DNA of 64,000 bases from the NCBI GenBank assembly GCA_013376995.1, contig JACAAZ010000002.1:111917-175916 (forward strand), read 5' to 3'. The position numbers and the translations under genes were made by a program. Positions 8,846 through 18,264 of the stretch are shown one piece after another; the first letter of the stretch is position 1; the number at the start of each line of letters is the position of its first letter. Below the pieces are notes generated by a model, which was given only the letters and a program-made list of their open reading frames with translations, was not told where the DNA came from and searched no databases. Source of the stretch: Bacteroidota bacterium. Lineage in GTDB: Bacteria; Bacteroidota; Bacteroidia; Bacteroidales; UBA4417.

Positions 8846-11800
8846 ATGATGAAAAACTTCTACGATGCGATGAAATCCTTAAAAAAGGTTTTACTGATCG
8901 TGGGATTTTTGTGGCTAAGTGCCTTTAACCTGGCACATTCGCAGAAAACCTATGGGATCAGTGGAAAAGTTGTTGATAATCAGGGTGAAACCATGCCAGG
9001 TGTTACCGTATTAATTAAAGGTACATCAATTGGCACAAGCACTGACATAAACGGAGGATTCAGCCTTGCTGCTCCAAGTCAGGAGGTAAAACTGGTATTT
9101 TCTTTTATTGGAACCGTTCCGCAGGAAATAACGGCAATTGCCGGCACTCCTGTCCGCGTTGTCATGGAATCAAAGAGTGTTGGGCTGTCGGAGCTCGTAG
9201 TCGTCGGATATGGTGTTCAGAAGAAAAGTGTTGTAACCGGCGCCATTTCAAGTGTTAAGGCAAAGGATCTTGAAAATAACCAGATTTTACGTGTTGAACA
9301 GGCACTCCAGGGGAGAACTTCCGGCTTAACAATAGCCTCAAGTTCAGGCCAGCCCGGTGCCGGAATTACAGTTCGTGTTCGCGGAACCACTTCTATAAAC
9401 AATAGTGATCCTTTGTATGTAGTTGATGGTGTTCCAGTAGATGTTGGAGGTATCGACTACCTGAATTCATCAGATGTTGAATCAATTGAAGTTCTGAAGG
9501 ATGCAGCATCAGCAGCAATTTACGGGACTCGTGCAGCGAATGGTGTAATACTGATTACAACTAAAAAGGGGAAATCGGGCTCTATGAAAGTAAGTTATAA
9601 CACTTATTTTGGAACACAATCTCCTGCCAAAAAGCTCGATCTTCTCAATGCAACGGAATATGCAACACTTCAGAACGAAGCTCAACAAAATGCCAACATT
9701 CAATTTAATAAGAATGATAAGCTTCCATTCCCTCAGTTAGAAACTAATCCTAATTATTTTGGTGCAGGGACAGACTGGCAGGGCACAATTTTCAACAATA
9801 ATGCCAAGATTCAAAACCATGAATTGAGTATCAGTGGTGGAAATAATATATCTACTTTCTACACTTCATTTGGGTACACGGACCAGGAAGGAATAGTTGC
9901 TTCTTCTATTTCCAATTACAAACGGCTTAATATCCGCATGAATTCAGTGCACAAGGTAAAAAGCTGGCTTCGTTTGGGTGAAAATGTCGGCTATTCCCAT
10001 ATTAAAAGCAAGGGATCTCTGAATACAAACAGTGAATTCGGCGGCCCTCTGTCTTCTGCGATCAACCTGGATCCAACAACACCCACTGTTATTACAAATG
10101 ATAGCATTGCTGGGTTAGACCTCTATTCCAAGCACCCGGTAATGAGGGATGAAAATGGAAACCCTTACGGAATTTCAACAACTGTTGTACAGGAAATGTC
10201 AAATCCTCTTGCTTATATCAAAGCACACCAGGGGAATTATGGCTGGTCAGATAACATTGTCGGTGATGTTTTCGCAGAAGTTGAACCCATTAAAGGCCTG
10301 GTTTTTAAATCAGACCTCGGTGCAAAACTAGCCTTTTGGGGTGATGAAAGCTTTACCCCGATTGTGTGGTATAATGCATATTCACCTCCTTCACCCAAGA
10401 ATTCCTTATACCGCTCCAACAGTAAGGGCATGACCTGGAATTTTGAGAATACTGTTTCGTACACTAAAAGTATAGGTTTGCACAATGCTACAATTCTTCT
10501 CGGAACAAGTGCATATGTAGATAACAGCAGCGGGGTAAGTTCTACATTCCAGAATCTGCCTGTTAATACTTTCGAAGAGGCTTCAGTAAAGTATTCATTT
10601 GTTGATGCTGATAAAATTGGTGGTGGATGGGAGAATGCCCCGCATAAAATTAGTTCGCTTTTTGCAAGGCTCACTTATAATTACAATGAAAAATACCTCT
10701 TCACAGGTATTGTTCGAAGAGATGGTTCCACCAGGTTCGGATCTAACAATAAATATGGGGTATTCCCCTCGGCATCTCTTGGTTGGGTTGCTTCCAGGGA
10801 AGGATTCTGGCCTGAAAATAAGGTTGTTGACTTCCTGAAGATCCGCGGATCGTATGGGGTAACGGGTAATGACAATATTCCTGATTTCCTTTATTTTTCT
10901 ACTGTTAGCGGGGGAAGGAACTATACCTTTGGTTACGATAATTATCTTATAGGCTACAGCCCGGATGCACCGGCAAATCCTGATTTGCATTGGGAAGAAA
11001 CCAGCCAGTCGAATATTGGTTTCGAAATGAACCTCTTCCAGAATTTCAGCCTCGTATTTGATCTATATTCGAAGAAAACAACCGGTATGTTAAGGCCGTT
11101 TGTACTTCCGGCATACACAGGATCCGGAAGCCCTTGGGGAAATGTTGCTTCTATGACGAATAAAGGTTTTGAAATCGAATTAGGATACAGGGCTGAAGTA
11201 GGTAAGGTAAATATTGACCTCAAAGGAAATGCTTCTTACCTGAAGAATGAAATTACTGACCTGGGGTCTGTTAAATACCTTGATGCTGCCAACTTACAAT
11301 CAATGGGAGTAATAAGTCGCCTTGCAGTGGGACATCCAATAGGGTCATTTTATGGGTACGAAGCTATGGGTGTTTTCGCAAAACAATCTGATATTTTGAG
11401 TTACAAGGATCCTGCAACCGGTAAGGTCATTCAGCCCAATGCACAACCCGGAGATTTGCAGTTCCGCGACTTAAACGGGAGAGATTCTTTAGGTAATCTT
11501 ACCGGGAAACCAGACGGAAAGATAGATGTAGACGATAAAACCTATATTGGTGATCCAACGCCTACCTGGTCATTCGGGTTTACTTTTTCAGCGAATTATT
11601 CCGGTTTTGACGTCATGATATTTGGTCAGGGAGTTGTTGGAAATGATGTTTTCAATGGCTTAAGGCGTCTCGAAATATCTTCAGCCAACTGGACATCTGA
11701 TGCTATGAATCGTTGGACACCTAACAACCGTAATACAGATTTCCCAAGAATCATACTAGGTGATCCGAATAAGAACTTTACGAGTTCTTCAACATTTTAT

Positions 11801-12040
11801 CTCACCAATGGCTCTTATTTCAGGGTTAAAACAATTCAGATCGGTTACACTTTGCCAGCCTCCCTCATGAGTAAAATAGGGGTTGACAAATTGCGGGTTT
11901 ATGTTAGTACCAATAATTTGCTAACAATAACAAAATATAAGGGTTACGATCCTGAAATCGGTGGATCCAGCTATAGTATTGATCGTGGGGTATATCCACA
12001 AGCCAAATCATTCCTGGCAGGATTAAGTCTTACATTCTAA
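8846..12040 (+). CDS. SusC/RagA-type TonB-linked outer-membrane glycan transporter (first pair)
   Basis: This 1064-residue beta-barrel imports oligosaccharides across the outer membrane using TonB energy. A signal peptide (to about residue 33) is followed by a carboxypeptidase-regulatory-like domain (about 36-110, GKVVDNQGETMPGVTVLIKG). The TonB box/plug region (SELVVVGYGVQKK at about 115, then VRVRGTTSINNSDPLYVVDG) precedes a 22-strand barrel ending in an aromatic C-terminus (LSLTF). An alternative start is the ATG three bases downstream. The partner SusD begins 18 bases after the stop. By neighbours, the cargo is likely beta-glucan oligosaccharides. Confidence 0.95.
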   Translation: MMKNFYDAMKSLKKVLLIVGFLWLSAFNLAHSQKTYGISGKVVDNQGETMPGVTVLIKGTSIGTSTDINGGFSLAAPSQEVKLVFSFIGTVPQEITAIAGTPVRVVMESKSVGLSELVVVGYGVQKKSVVTGAISSVKAKDLENNQILRVEQALQGRTSGLTIASSSGQPGAGITVRVRGTTSINNSDPLYVVDGVPVDVGGIDYLNSSDVESIEVLKDAASAAIYGTRAANGVILITTKKGKSGSMKVSYNTYFGTQSPAKKLDLLNATEYATLQNEAQQNANIQFNKNDKLPFPQLETNPNYFGAGTDWQGTIFNNNAKIQNHELSISGGNNISTFYTSFGYTDQEGIVASSISNYKRLNIRMNSVHKVKSWLRLGENVGYSHIKSKGSLNTNSEFGGPLSSAINLDPTTPTVITNDSIAGLDLYSKHPVMRDENGNPYGISTTVVQEMSNPLAYIKAHQGNYGWSDNIVGDVFAEVEPIKGLVFKSDLGAKLAFWGDESFTPIVWYNAYSPPSPKNSLYRSNSKGMTWNFENTVSYTKSIGLHNATILLGTSAYVDNSSGVSSTFQNLPVNTFEEASVKYSFVDADKIGGGWENAPHKISSLFARLTYNYNEKYLFTGIVRRDGSTRFGSNNKYGVFPSASLGWVASREGFWPENKVVDFLKIRGSYGVTGNDNIPDFLYFSTVSGGRNYTFGYDNYLIGYSPDAPANPDLHWEETSQSNIGFEMNLFQNFSLVFDLYSKKTTGMLRPFVLPAYTGSGSPWGNVASMTNKGFEIELGYRAEVGKVNIDLKGNASYLKNEITDLGSVKYLDAANLQSMGVISRLAVGHPIGSFYGYEAMGVFAKQSDILSYKDPATGKVIQPNAQPGDLQFRDLNGRDSLGNLTGKPDGKIDVDDKTYIGDPTPTWSFGFTFSANYSGFDVMIFGQGVVGNDVFNGLRRLEISSANWTSDAMNRWTPNNRNTDFPRIILGDPNKNFTSSSTFYLTNGSYFRVKTIQIGYTLPASLMSKIGVDKLRVYVSTNNLLTITKYKGYDPEIGGSSYSIDRGVYPQAKSFLAGLSLTF

Positions 12041-12058
12041 CAAGCTAAATAAAACAAC

Positions 12059-13555
12059 ATGAAAACACACAATATATATGTTGGGATTCTTTTGACCGGA
12101 TTCCTCTTCTTGAATTCCTGCTCCAAAGATTTCCTTGAAATAACACCAAAAGGAACATCCCTGGAAGCAAATTATTATAAAAATGAAGCCGAGGCTTTCA
12201 ACGGCCTGGTAGCAGCCTATGATCCCCTTGGTGCTGAAGTAGTAGTTGACTATGCCGACAAAGTTGGCCTTCTGAACACAGCATCTGATGATTGCTATGC
12301 CGGTGGCGGAGCCTATGGAGACCGTCTGACCTGGGAAGCCTGGAATACGTTCACAGTTGACCCAATTGTTGGGCCCCAGGCAGATTTCTGGGGAAGAAAT
12401 TTTACCGGTATTAACAGGGTAAATACTCTGCTCCCCAAAATAGATGCAGTTCCTGATATGACTGCTTCAAAGAAAGCCAGATTTACAGCTGAATGCAAAT
12501 TCCTACGAGCCTACTATTATTTCGACCTGGTGAGGTTATTTAAGAATGTTCCATTATTCACCCAACTGGTACCTCCGGCAAATTTGTTTTCTGTTACCCA
12601 GGCAAAACCGGAAGAAACCTATGCTCAGATTGAGAAGGATCTGAATGAAGCTATTCCTGATTTACCCGAGGTTGTTCCAACCGAAGAAAATGGCCGTGTT
12701 ACTAAAATGGCTGCTGTTGCTTTACTTGGTAAAGTAATCCTTTTCCAGAATGATGAAAGCAGGATGAAAGAAGCAGCCGACCTTTTCGAACAGGTTAATA
12801 CATCTCCGAATTATGAATTACTTCCCAATTTCGGAGATATTTTCAGGCCGGATAATAAATTCAACAAGGAATCGATCTTCGAAATCGTTCATACTTCCTT
12901 AGCCGTTGGTTACTGGGGCCCATGGCCTCCGGCAGGTGAGGGAAATATTTTCACCCAAATGTGCGGACCGCGTGCTTATGTGGGCCCTACCTATGTTGCC
13001 GGATGGGGTTTCAACCCAATCAACATGGATTTGGTGAACCTTCTTAAGGCAGATCCAAGGTACAGGTATACTTGTGCCAATATCGACAGCCTTACCAAAG
13101 CAACTCCCGGAGCATCCTACCAACCAGGATATCAAAACACGGGGTACTTCATCCAGAAATTCGCTCCATTGAAAGAATTCCAGGCTACTGGTGCAGGAGA
13201 TCCTGTATTAATGTATCCCAATGATTATATTGAAATTCGTCTCGCCGACACCTACCTTATGGAAGCTGAGGCTCTTGTAAGAGCCAATGCTGATCTTGGT
13301 AAGGCTCAGTCATATCTTGATAATGTTCGTGCCCGCGTTGGACTGGCTTCTGTTCCTGCCACCCTTGACAATATTTACAAGGAACGCCGTCTTGAACTTG
13401 CCACTGAGGGGCATCGTTTCTTTGACCTTGTTCGTACCGGTAAAGCAGCTACTGCTTTAGCTTTTAAAGGATTCACCGCTGGAAAGAATGAAATTCTTCC
13501 AATTCCTTACACAGAATTAACCAATACTAAACTTGTTCAGAATCCAAATTACTAA
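12059..13555 (+). CDS. SusD/RagB-type surface glycan-binding lipoprotein (first pair)
   Basis: SusD-like lipoproteins lid the SusC barrel and capture oligosaccharides at the cell surface. The lipobox is LNSC near residue 20, followed by the typical acidic export region (SKDFLEITPKG). The RagB core includes RFTAECKFLRAYYYFDLVRLF and the C-terminal SusD motif YKERRLELATEGHRFFDLVRTG. The length (498) is normal. Cotranscription with the upstream susC is clear from the short gap. A strong hairpin follows the stop at 13611-13641. Confidence 0.95.
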   Translation: MKTHNIYVGILLTGFLFLNSCSKDFLEITPKGTSLEANYYKNEAEAFNGLVAAYDPLGAEVVVDYADKVGLLNTASDDCYAGGGAYGDRLTWEAWNTFTVDPIVGPQADFWGRNFTGINRVNTLLPKIDAVPDMTASKKARFTAECKFLRAYYYFDLVRLFKNVPLFTQLVPPANLFSVTQAKPEETYAQIEKDLNEAIPDLPEVVPTEENGRVTKMAAVALLGKVILFQNDESRMKEAADLFEQVNTSPNYELLPNFGDIFRPDNKFNKESIFEIVHTSLAVGYWGPWPPAGEGNIFTQMCGPRAYVGPTYVAGWGFNPINMDLVNLLKADPRYRYTCANIDSLTKATPGASYQPGYQNTGYFIQKFAPLKEFQATGAGDPVLMYPNDYIEIRLADTYLMEAEALVRANADLGKAQSYLDNVRARVGLASVPATLDNIYKERRLELATEGHRFFDLVRTGKAATALAFKGFTAGKNEILPIPYTELTNTKLVQNPNY

Positions 13556-13610
13556 GAGTAAAATAATAATAAACAGAAGACAGTTTTTGGGGTTGACTTG
13601 GTTTGTTAAC

Positions 13611-13653
13611 GGAACTGGTTGCAGCATTTGCAACCAGTTCCTTCCCTCGGGAA
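13611..13653 (+). promoter_or_regulatory. Strong intercistronic hairpins after the first susD
   Basis: GGAACTGGTTGCA (13611-13623) and TGCAACCAGTTCC (13629-13641) make a perfect 13-pair stem with a five-base loop. A second small stem, TTCCC/GGGAA, follows at once (13642-13653). There is no T-run behind it, so it is not a standard terminator. It may protect the susCD message end or reduce read-through into the enzyme genes. A similar hairpin sits after the second susD. Confidence 0.6.
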
Positions 13654-13684
13654 GTCCTGAAAATCTTTGAAATAATGCTTGTAA

Positions 13685-14557
13685 ATGAACAATAAATTGC
13701 CAATGAAGTTGTTTCTGCTAGTACTGCTGACAATAACGGTGAGCAGTTTTTCTTCCACCATCAGGTATATTGGTGGATTTCGGCAAAACATTTTTTTGCC
13801 AGATACTCTGGAAAAGAAACATTGGGCTTTCGAATCTAATCCCTTCTGGTCAGATGAGTTTGATTATTCCGGTCAACCTGATCAGGCCAAATGGGGATAC
13901 GACGAAGGTGGAAACGGGTGGGGCAACAATGAACTTCAATATTATACCCATGATTCCCGGAATGCAAGTGTTGCAGATGGAATACTCACAATAAGCGCAT
14001 TAAAAGAAGATTTAGAAGGAAAACATTACACCTCTGCAAGGCTGGTAACGAAAAATAAAGCCGATTTTCTCTACGGCAGGATTGAAGTAAGAGCAAAAGT
14101 ACCGGCAGGAATAGGAACATGGCCGGCAATCTGGATGCTGCCAACCGATTGGAAATATGGTGGCTGGCCTCAATCCGGAGAAATTGATATTATGGAACAT
14201 GTTGGTTTTGACCCCGATGTAATCCATTTCAGTACTCATTGTGAAGCTTACTACTGGAGAATTAACACCCAGAAAACAGCTGTGAAAAAGATTGAAAATG
14301 CAACCACTGCGTTTCATCTTTACAGGGTTGATTGGACACCAGACGAAATCAAGGGATTCATTGACGGAGAGCTTATTTTTACCATGATGAATGAAGGATC
14401 CGGTTATAAGGTCTGGCCTTTTGATCAGCGGTTTCACCTGCTCCTTAATATTGCAGTAGGCGGCGATTGGGGCGGACAGAAGGGTGTGGATGACAATATT
14501 TTCCCGGCAAGCATGCAGATCGACTTTGTAAGGTATTACAAGTTGTCTGAAAAATAA
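13685..14557 (+). CDS. GH16 family endo-beta-1,3-glucanase (laminarinase type)
   Basis: A GH16 retaining endo-glucanase with the catalytic motif E166-I-D168-I-M-E171, where E166 is the nucleophile and E171 the acid/base. Other family landmarks are WSDEFDYSGQPDQAKWGYDEGG at the N-terminal side, ARLVTKNKADFLYGRIEVRAK, and LLNIAVGGDWGG near the end. The N-terminus is hydrophobic (residues 5-20), a signal peptide without a clear lipobox, so it is probably periplasmic. An in-frame ATG at 13703 is an alternative start. The GH30 gene follows four bases after the stop, so both are one transcript. Likely role: cleaving beta-1,3-glucan oligosaccharides brought in by SusCD. Confidence 0.93.
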   Translation: MNNKLPMKLFLLVLLTITVSSFSSTIRYIGGFRQNIFLPDTLEKKHWAFESNPFWSDEFDYSGQPDQAKWGYDEGGNGWGNNELQYYTHDSRNASVADGILTISALKEDLEGKHYTSARLVTKNKADFLYGRIEVRAKVPAGIGTWPAIWMLPTDWKYGGWPQSGEIDIMEHVGFDPDVIHFSTHCEAYYWRINTQKTAVKKIENATTAFHLYRVDWTPDEIKGFIDGELIFTMMNEGSGYKVWPFDQRFHLLLNIAVGGDWGGQKGVDDNIFPASMQIDFVRYYKLSEK

Positions 14558-14560
14558 AGT

Positions 14561-16033
14561 ATGATGAAAAAGAGGGCAGCATATTATTTCCTGGTTGGTG
14601 TAATGTTAATACTTAGTATGTCGACAACAGCCTATAGTTGTAAAAAACATGAAAGAGATACAACGCCAATAAATCCCATAGATACAACTAAGGATACAAC
14701 TGCATTGAAAAGAGATGTGGAGGTATGGATGACCCGTCCTGATAAATCAGCTTTGTTACGGCACCAGGTCATAGCTCTAACTTTTGATACTATTGTTAAC
14801 TCTTACCCGGATATTGAAGTTGACACAACGCGAACCTATCAAGCCATTGACGGTTTTGGTTTTGCAATGACCGGAGGAAGTGCATACCTGATTAACCGGC
14901 TTCAGTCCGACCAACGCGAAGCCTTAATCAGAGAGCTTTTCTCATCCGATAGCGGATGTATTGGGATCAGCTATATAAGGGTTAGTATCGGTGCATCTGA
15001 CCTGAGCGCTACAGTATTTTCCTATGACGATATTCCCTCAGGTACGACGGATACCACCTTATCAAGTTTTACCCTTGCAAAGGAGCAGGAAGACCTGATT
15101 CCTGTGCTAAAAACGGCATTAAAATACAATCCTCAACTAAAGATCCTTGGTTCACCATGGTCAGCACCAACATGGATGAAGACCAATGGTAACAGTATTG
15201 GCGGAAAGTTAAAAACTGAATATTATGGAGTTTATTCCCGCTATTTCGTAAAGTATATACAAGGGATGAAATCTGAAGGGATACCCATTGATGCGATCAC
15301 CATTCAGAATGAACCCTTAAACCCGAACAATAATCCCAGCATGGAAATGAGTTCAGCTGAACAGGGGAATTTTATTAAAAACTACCTGGGGCCTGCTTTT
15401 CAAGATGCCAATATTACAACAAAGATCATCCTGTATGATCATAATTGTGACCACCCGGAATATCCTATCAATATTCTGAATGATCTCAATACACGTCAAT
15501 ATGTTGATGGCTCAGGATTTCATCTTTATGCCGGAGATATTTCAGCATTAACCCAAACGCACTTTGCCCATCCTGATAAGAACGTGTATTTTACTGAACA
15601 ATGGGTGGGTGGTCCAAGCAATTTCGGACCAGACATGCAATGGCATATGAAAAACCTGATAATCGGTGCAACAAGGAATTGGAGTAAGAATGTAATTGAA
15701 TGGAACCTTGCTTCCGATCCATACTATAAACCACATACTCCTGGTGGATGTAACAGTTGTGAAGGAGCTTTGACCATAGCATCTTCGGTTGCACGAAATG
15801 TGTCATATTATATAATTGCGCATGCTTCAAAATTCGTTTTCTCCGGGTCTAAAAGGATTGCTTCTTCATATCCTGCAAACCTTCCGAATGTTGCATTCAA
15901 GCGACCTGATGGAAAAAAAGTGCTGATTGTGCTGAACGAAAGTTCATCAACACAATCTTTCAACATAAAGTATGGTAGAAAATCTGCCAAAACCAAGCTG
16001 GATAAGGGTGTAGTTGCTACTTATATCTGGTAA
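14561..16033 (+). CDS. GH30 family glycosidase lipoprotein (glucosylceramidase-like)
   Basis: A TIM-barrel GH30 enzyme with a beta-sandwich tail. The acid/base is E251 in ITIQNEP, and the nucleophile is E346 in YFTEQW. The lipobox AYSC near residue 27 marks a lipoprotein. The motifs AIDGFGFAMTGGSAYL and LGSPWSAPTWMKTN are typical of the GH30_1-like branch found in laminarin loci, where beta-1,6 side-chain removal is the proposed role; the subfamily is my reading of the sequence. The gene sits four bases behind GH16. A short hairpin with a long T-run follows at 16048-16070. Confidence 0.9.
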   Translation: MMKKRAAYYFLVGVMLILSMSTTAYSCKKHERDTTPINPIDTTKDTTALKRDVEVWMTRPDKSALLRHQVIALTFDTIVNSYPDIEVDTTRTYQAIDGFGFAMTGGSAYLINRLQSDQREALIRELFSSDSGCIGISYIRVSIGASDLSATVFSYDDIPSGTTDTTLSSFTLAKEQEDLIPVLKTALKYNPQLKILGSPWSAPTWMKTNGNSIGGKLKTEYYGVYSRYFVKYIQGMKSEGIPIDAITIQNEPLNPNNNPSMEMSSAEQGNFIKNYLGPAFQDANITTKIILYDHNCDHPEYPINILNDLNTRQYVDGSGFHLYAGDISALTQTHFAHPDKNVYFTEQWVGGPSNFGPDMQWHMKNLIIGATRNWSKNVIEWNLASDPYYKPHTPGGCNSCEGALTIASSVARNVSYYIIAHASKFVFSGSKRIASSYPANLPNVAFKRPDGKKVLIVLNESSSTQSFNIKYGRKSAKTKLDKGVVATYIW

Positions 16034-16047
16034 AACAATACTTGATT

Positions 16048-16070
16048 AACGAGGAATTTCGTTTTTTTTT
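16048..16070 (+). terminator. Weak intrinsic terminator after the first GH30
   Basis: A five-pair stem AACGA/TCGTT (16048-16052 with 16059-16063) runs into nine T bases (16062-16070). The stem is short, so termination is probably partial, allowing some read-through to the PKD gene. Confidence 0.45.
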
Positions 16071-16125
16071 GAAATCAATCGTAAAATAATATGAAGAGAC
16101 TCAATAAAAAATGCAAACTTGGGGT

Positions 16126-16255
16126 AAAGGAGGCTGATAGCATCAAATTTTGAATTAATTTTATAGTGCGGATTAATTACTGGTCAAAGAGTTATCTGGT
16201 TTTCTCAATAAAACCGGTTTCAATTTATCTGCAAGTGCTAATCAGTCTCCTTTTT
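16126..16255 (+). ncRNA. Candidate structured RNA (three-way junction) inside the PUL
   Basis: The ends of this 130-base stretch pair over 17 base pairs with one bulged A: 16126-16142 with 16236-16253. Inside are two further stems: 16153-16159 with 16172-16178 (AATTAAT/ATTAATT) and 16198-16203 with 16210-16215 (GGTTTT/AAAACC). The outer stem ends in a T-tract (16251-16255) on the plus strand. It lies in the 369-base gap between GH30 and the PKD gene. It could be a small RNA, an elaborate terminator, a leader element of the PKD gene, or the relic of an inverted-repeat element. I recognise no known family. Confidence 0.45.
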
Positions 16256-16402
16256 AATATATAGAAGTAATAAATTTCCCTTAATAATTATCTGATAGTA
16301 AACATGTTAACAAACCAATCCATAACGCATGAAGCATATGTCAACCTAATTTAAGCTAATTATTTCAATTCATTTCGTACTAACCTCAAAAACCAAATCA
16401 AC

Positions 16403-18193
16403 ATGAAACAATTCAAGAAGTACAGTTGGGCAATTTTAGTGCTCGCAGTTTTAACCCTGACTTATTCCTGTAAGAAGGATAAGACCACCCCACCTGTGGC
16501 TGGTTTTACTCATTCCCAGGATGCAGCAAATTTCCTCCAGTTTACCTTTACCAATTCTTCAACGAATGCTGATACGTATTCATGGAATTTTGGTGATGGT
16601 ACAGCAGCCGTTACTGATAAAGATCCAGTACATACTTTCCCTGCAGCAGGAACCTATACCGTTGTTCTGACTGCAACTGCAGGTGGCTCTTCAGATGCAT
16701 ACCAGGAAGTTATTACAGTTTCTGACCCCAATGCAATGTTGACCGCACTGGCTGGTTCTACTACCAAAACATGGAAACTTCTTCGCGATGTTTCTGGTGG
16801 TGTATATCCATTGGAAGTTGGTCCCTGGGATCATTCATCCATTTGGTGGGCCATGGGAAAAGGAAATGATGAACTTGCCAACAGGCCATGCCTGCTGAAT
16901 GATGAGTTTACCTTTGGCCGTGATGGTTCCTACGTAATTGACCGTAAGGGAGATTATTGGGCTGAAGGCGGAATTTACAATCCTTCAAACGTTTGTGCTA
17001 GTACCTCTACTATGGTTGGAGTAAATGGTGAAGACCTTTCAGCTTGGGGTGGCGGAACATTTACTTTCACTCTTGATCCAGGAGCAAAAAAGATCACTTC
17101 TGTTGGTAAAGGTGCTTACATCGGTTTTGAAAAACTTGGAAATGGTGCTGAAGTTATGAATGGAACCAGTGCAACAAATCCTATCACACCTCCGGCCAGC
17201 GTAACTTACGACATTATCAGTCTTTATGATGGTGCTGTTGATACTCTTATTGTTCAGGGTCATTACACATGGGATGCTACCGACGGTGGTTACTGGCGTT
17301 TTGTCCTGGTTCATTATGATGATCCTTCACAGGAACCTCCTATCCCAGGAAACAAACCAGCTGTTGGATTCAACCTTGATATCAGCGGTCTAACTGTTAC
17401 CTGCAACAATACCTCAACCGGTGGCGTAACTTATGCATGGACCTTTGGTGATGGCACTTCTTCAACAGCACAAAGTCCTTCCCACACCTATGCAGAAGGT
17501 GGACCATATGTTGTTACACTCACAGCATCAAATCCTAACGGAGATGCTACTACCTCCTCAGCAATTTTTGTAACACAGGATGTTGTAACTGATGCTAACC
17601 TTCAGGGCGGTGCCTGGAAAGTTAAAGTTGACAACCTGACTGTATTTGTAGGTGACGGTATGGGCAAGAGCAACTGGTGGAGTGTTCCAGTAGACTTCCT
17701 TAACGGTGGAAAAGTTGGTACAACAGATGACTGGTCATGTATGCCAGATGATGAATTCACCTTCAGTGCAGGTGGCGTATTCACTTATAATACCAAGGGT
17801 TCAACACGTAACGATGGTTACTTTGGTGGTACCAACGGTTGCATTGATGATGCCGGCATTTTAGCCAGTGGAAATGGTGCTGCTTTTGCTAGTGGCAGTC
17901 ATACTTATACATTCACACCTCCCACTGCTTCTACCAGGGCATTAATTACTCTGACCAGCACTGCAGGTCATGCTGCTTTCATTGGATTCTACAAAGGATA
18001 CAATGGAGTTGCTTCGGGTATGCCAGGTGGTGAAAACTCAGATAAGACTATTGCTGCAAATGGTGGTTCACCAACCAATACCTATGAAGTAATGGGTTAT
18101 GCCAAAACAGCTACAAAAGAATACTTATTTGTTTCGGTAGACTTTACAGCTGATCATTCAGGTCATGGCTGGTCTGCTATCCTCGAAAGATAG
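16403..18193 (+). CDS. Surface glycan-binding lipoprotein with two PKD domains
   Basis: A lipobox (TYSC near residue 23) and KKDK follow the signal peptide. The protein is two copies of one unit: a PKD domain (about 32-110, motif YSWNFGDGT; again about 317-390, motif YAWTFGDGT), each followed by a roughly 190-residue beta-rich module rich in Trp (SSIWWAMGKGN; KSNWWSVPVDF). No catalytic motif is seen. PKD-bearing lipoproteins in this position of laminarin PULs bind beta-1,3-glucan on the surface (SusE-like role); binding here is inferred. The start is preceded by AACCTCAAAAACCAAATC, close to the leader before the first susC. A strong terminator follows. Confidence 0.85.
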   Translation: MKQFKKYSWAILVLAVLTLTYSCKKDKTTPPVAGFTHSQDAANFLQFTFTNSSTNADTYSWNFGDGTAAVTDKDPVHTFPAAGTYTVVLTATAGGSSDAYQEVITVSDPNAMLTALAGSTTKTWKLLRDVSGGVYPLEVGPWDHSSIWWAMGKGNDELANRPCLLNDEFTFGRDGSYVIDRKGDYWAEGGIYNPSNVCASTSTMVGVNGEDLSAWGGGTFTFTLDPGAKKITSVGKGAYIGFEKLGNGAEVMNGTSATNPITPPASVTYDIISLYDGAVDTLIVQGHYTWDATDGGYWRFVLVHYDDPSQEPPIPGNKPAVGFNLDISGLTVTCNNTSTGGVTYAWTFGDGTSSTAQSPSHTYAEGGPYVVTLTASNPNGDATTSSAIFVTQDVVTDANLQGGAWKVKVDNLTVFVGDGMGKSNWWSVPVDFLNGGKVGTTDDWSCMPDDEFTFSAGGVFTYNTKGSTRNDGYFGGTNGCIDDAGILASGNGAAFASGSHTYTFTPPTASTRALITLTSTAGHAAFIGFYKGYNGVASGMPGGENSDKTIAANGGSPTNTYEVMGYAKTATKEYLFVSVDFTADHSGHGWSAILER

Positions 18194-18215
18194 TACGCCC
18201 GGTATTACCTGATTC

Positions 18216-18264
18216 TCAAAAAATCAAGAGTGAGCGGGCTTCTCCCTCGCTCTTGATTTTTTGA
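18216..18264 (+). terminator. Strong intrinsic terminator ending the first PUL operon
   Basis: Positions 18216-18230 pair perfectly with 18250-18264 over 15 bases, with a run of six T in the 3' arm. The symmetry would also allow termination from the other side. Confidence 0.85.

Noticed and set aside
10237-10674. 145-codon antisense frame inside the first susC
   Set aside because: It mirrors the well-supported SusC barrel codons and shows no family or start context.
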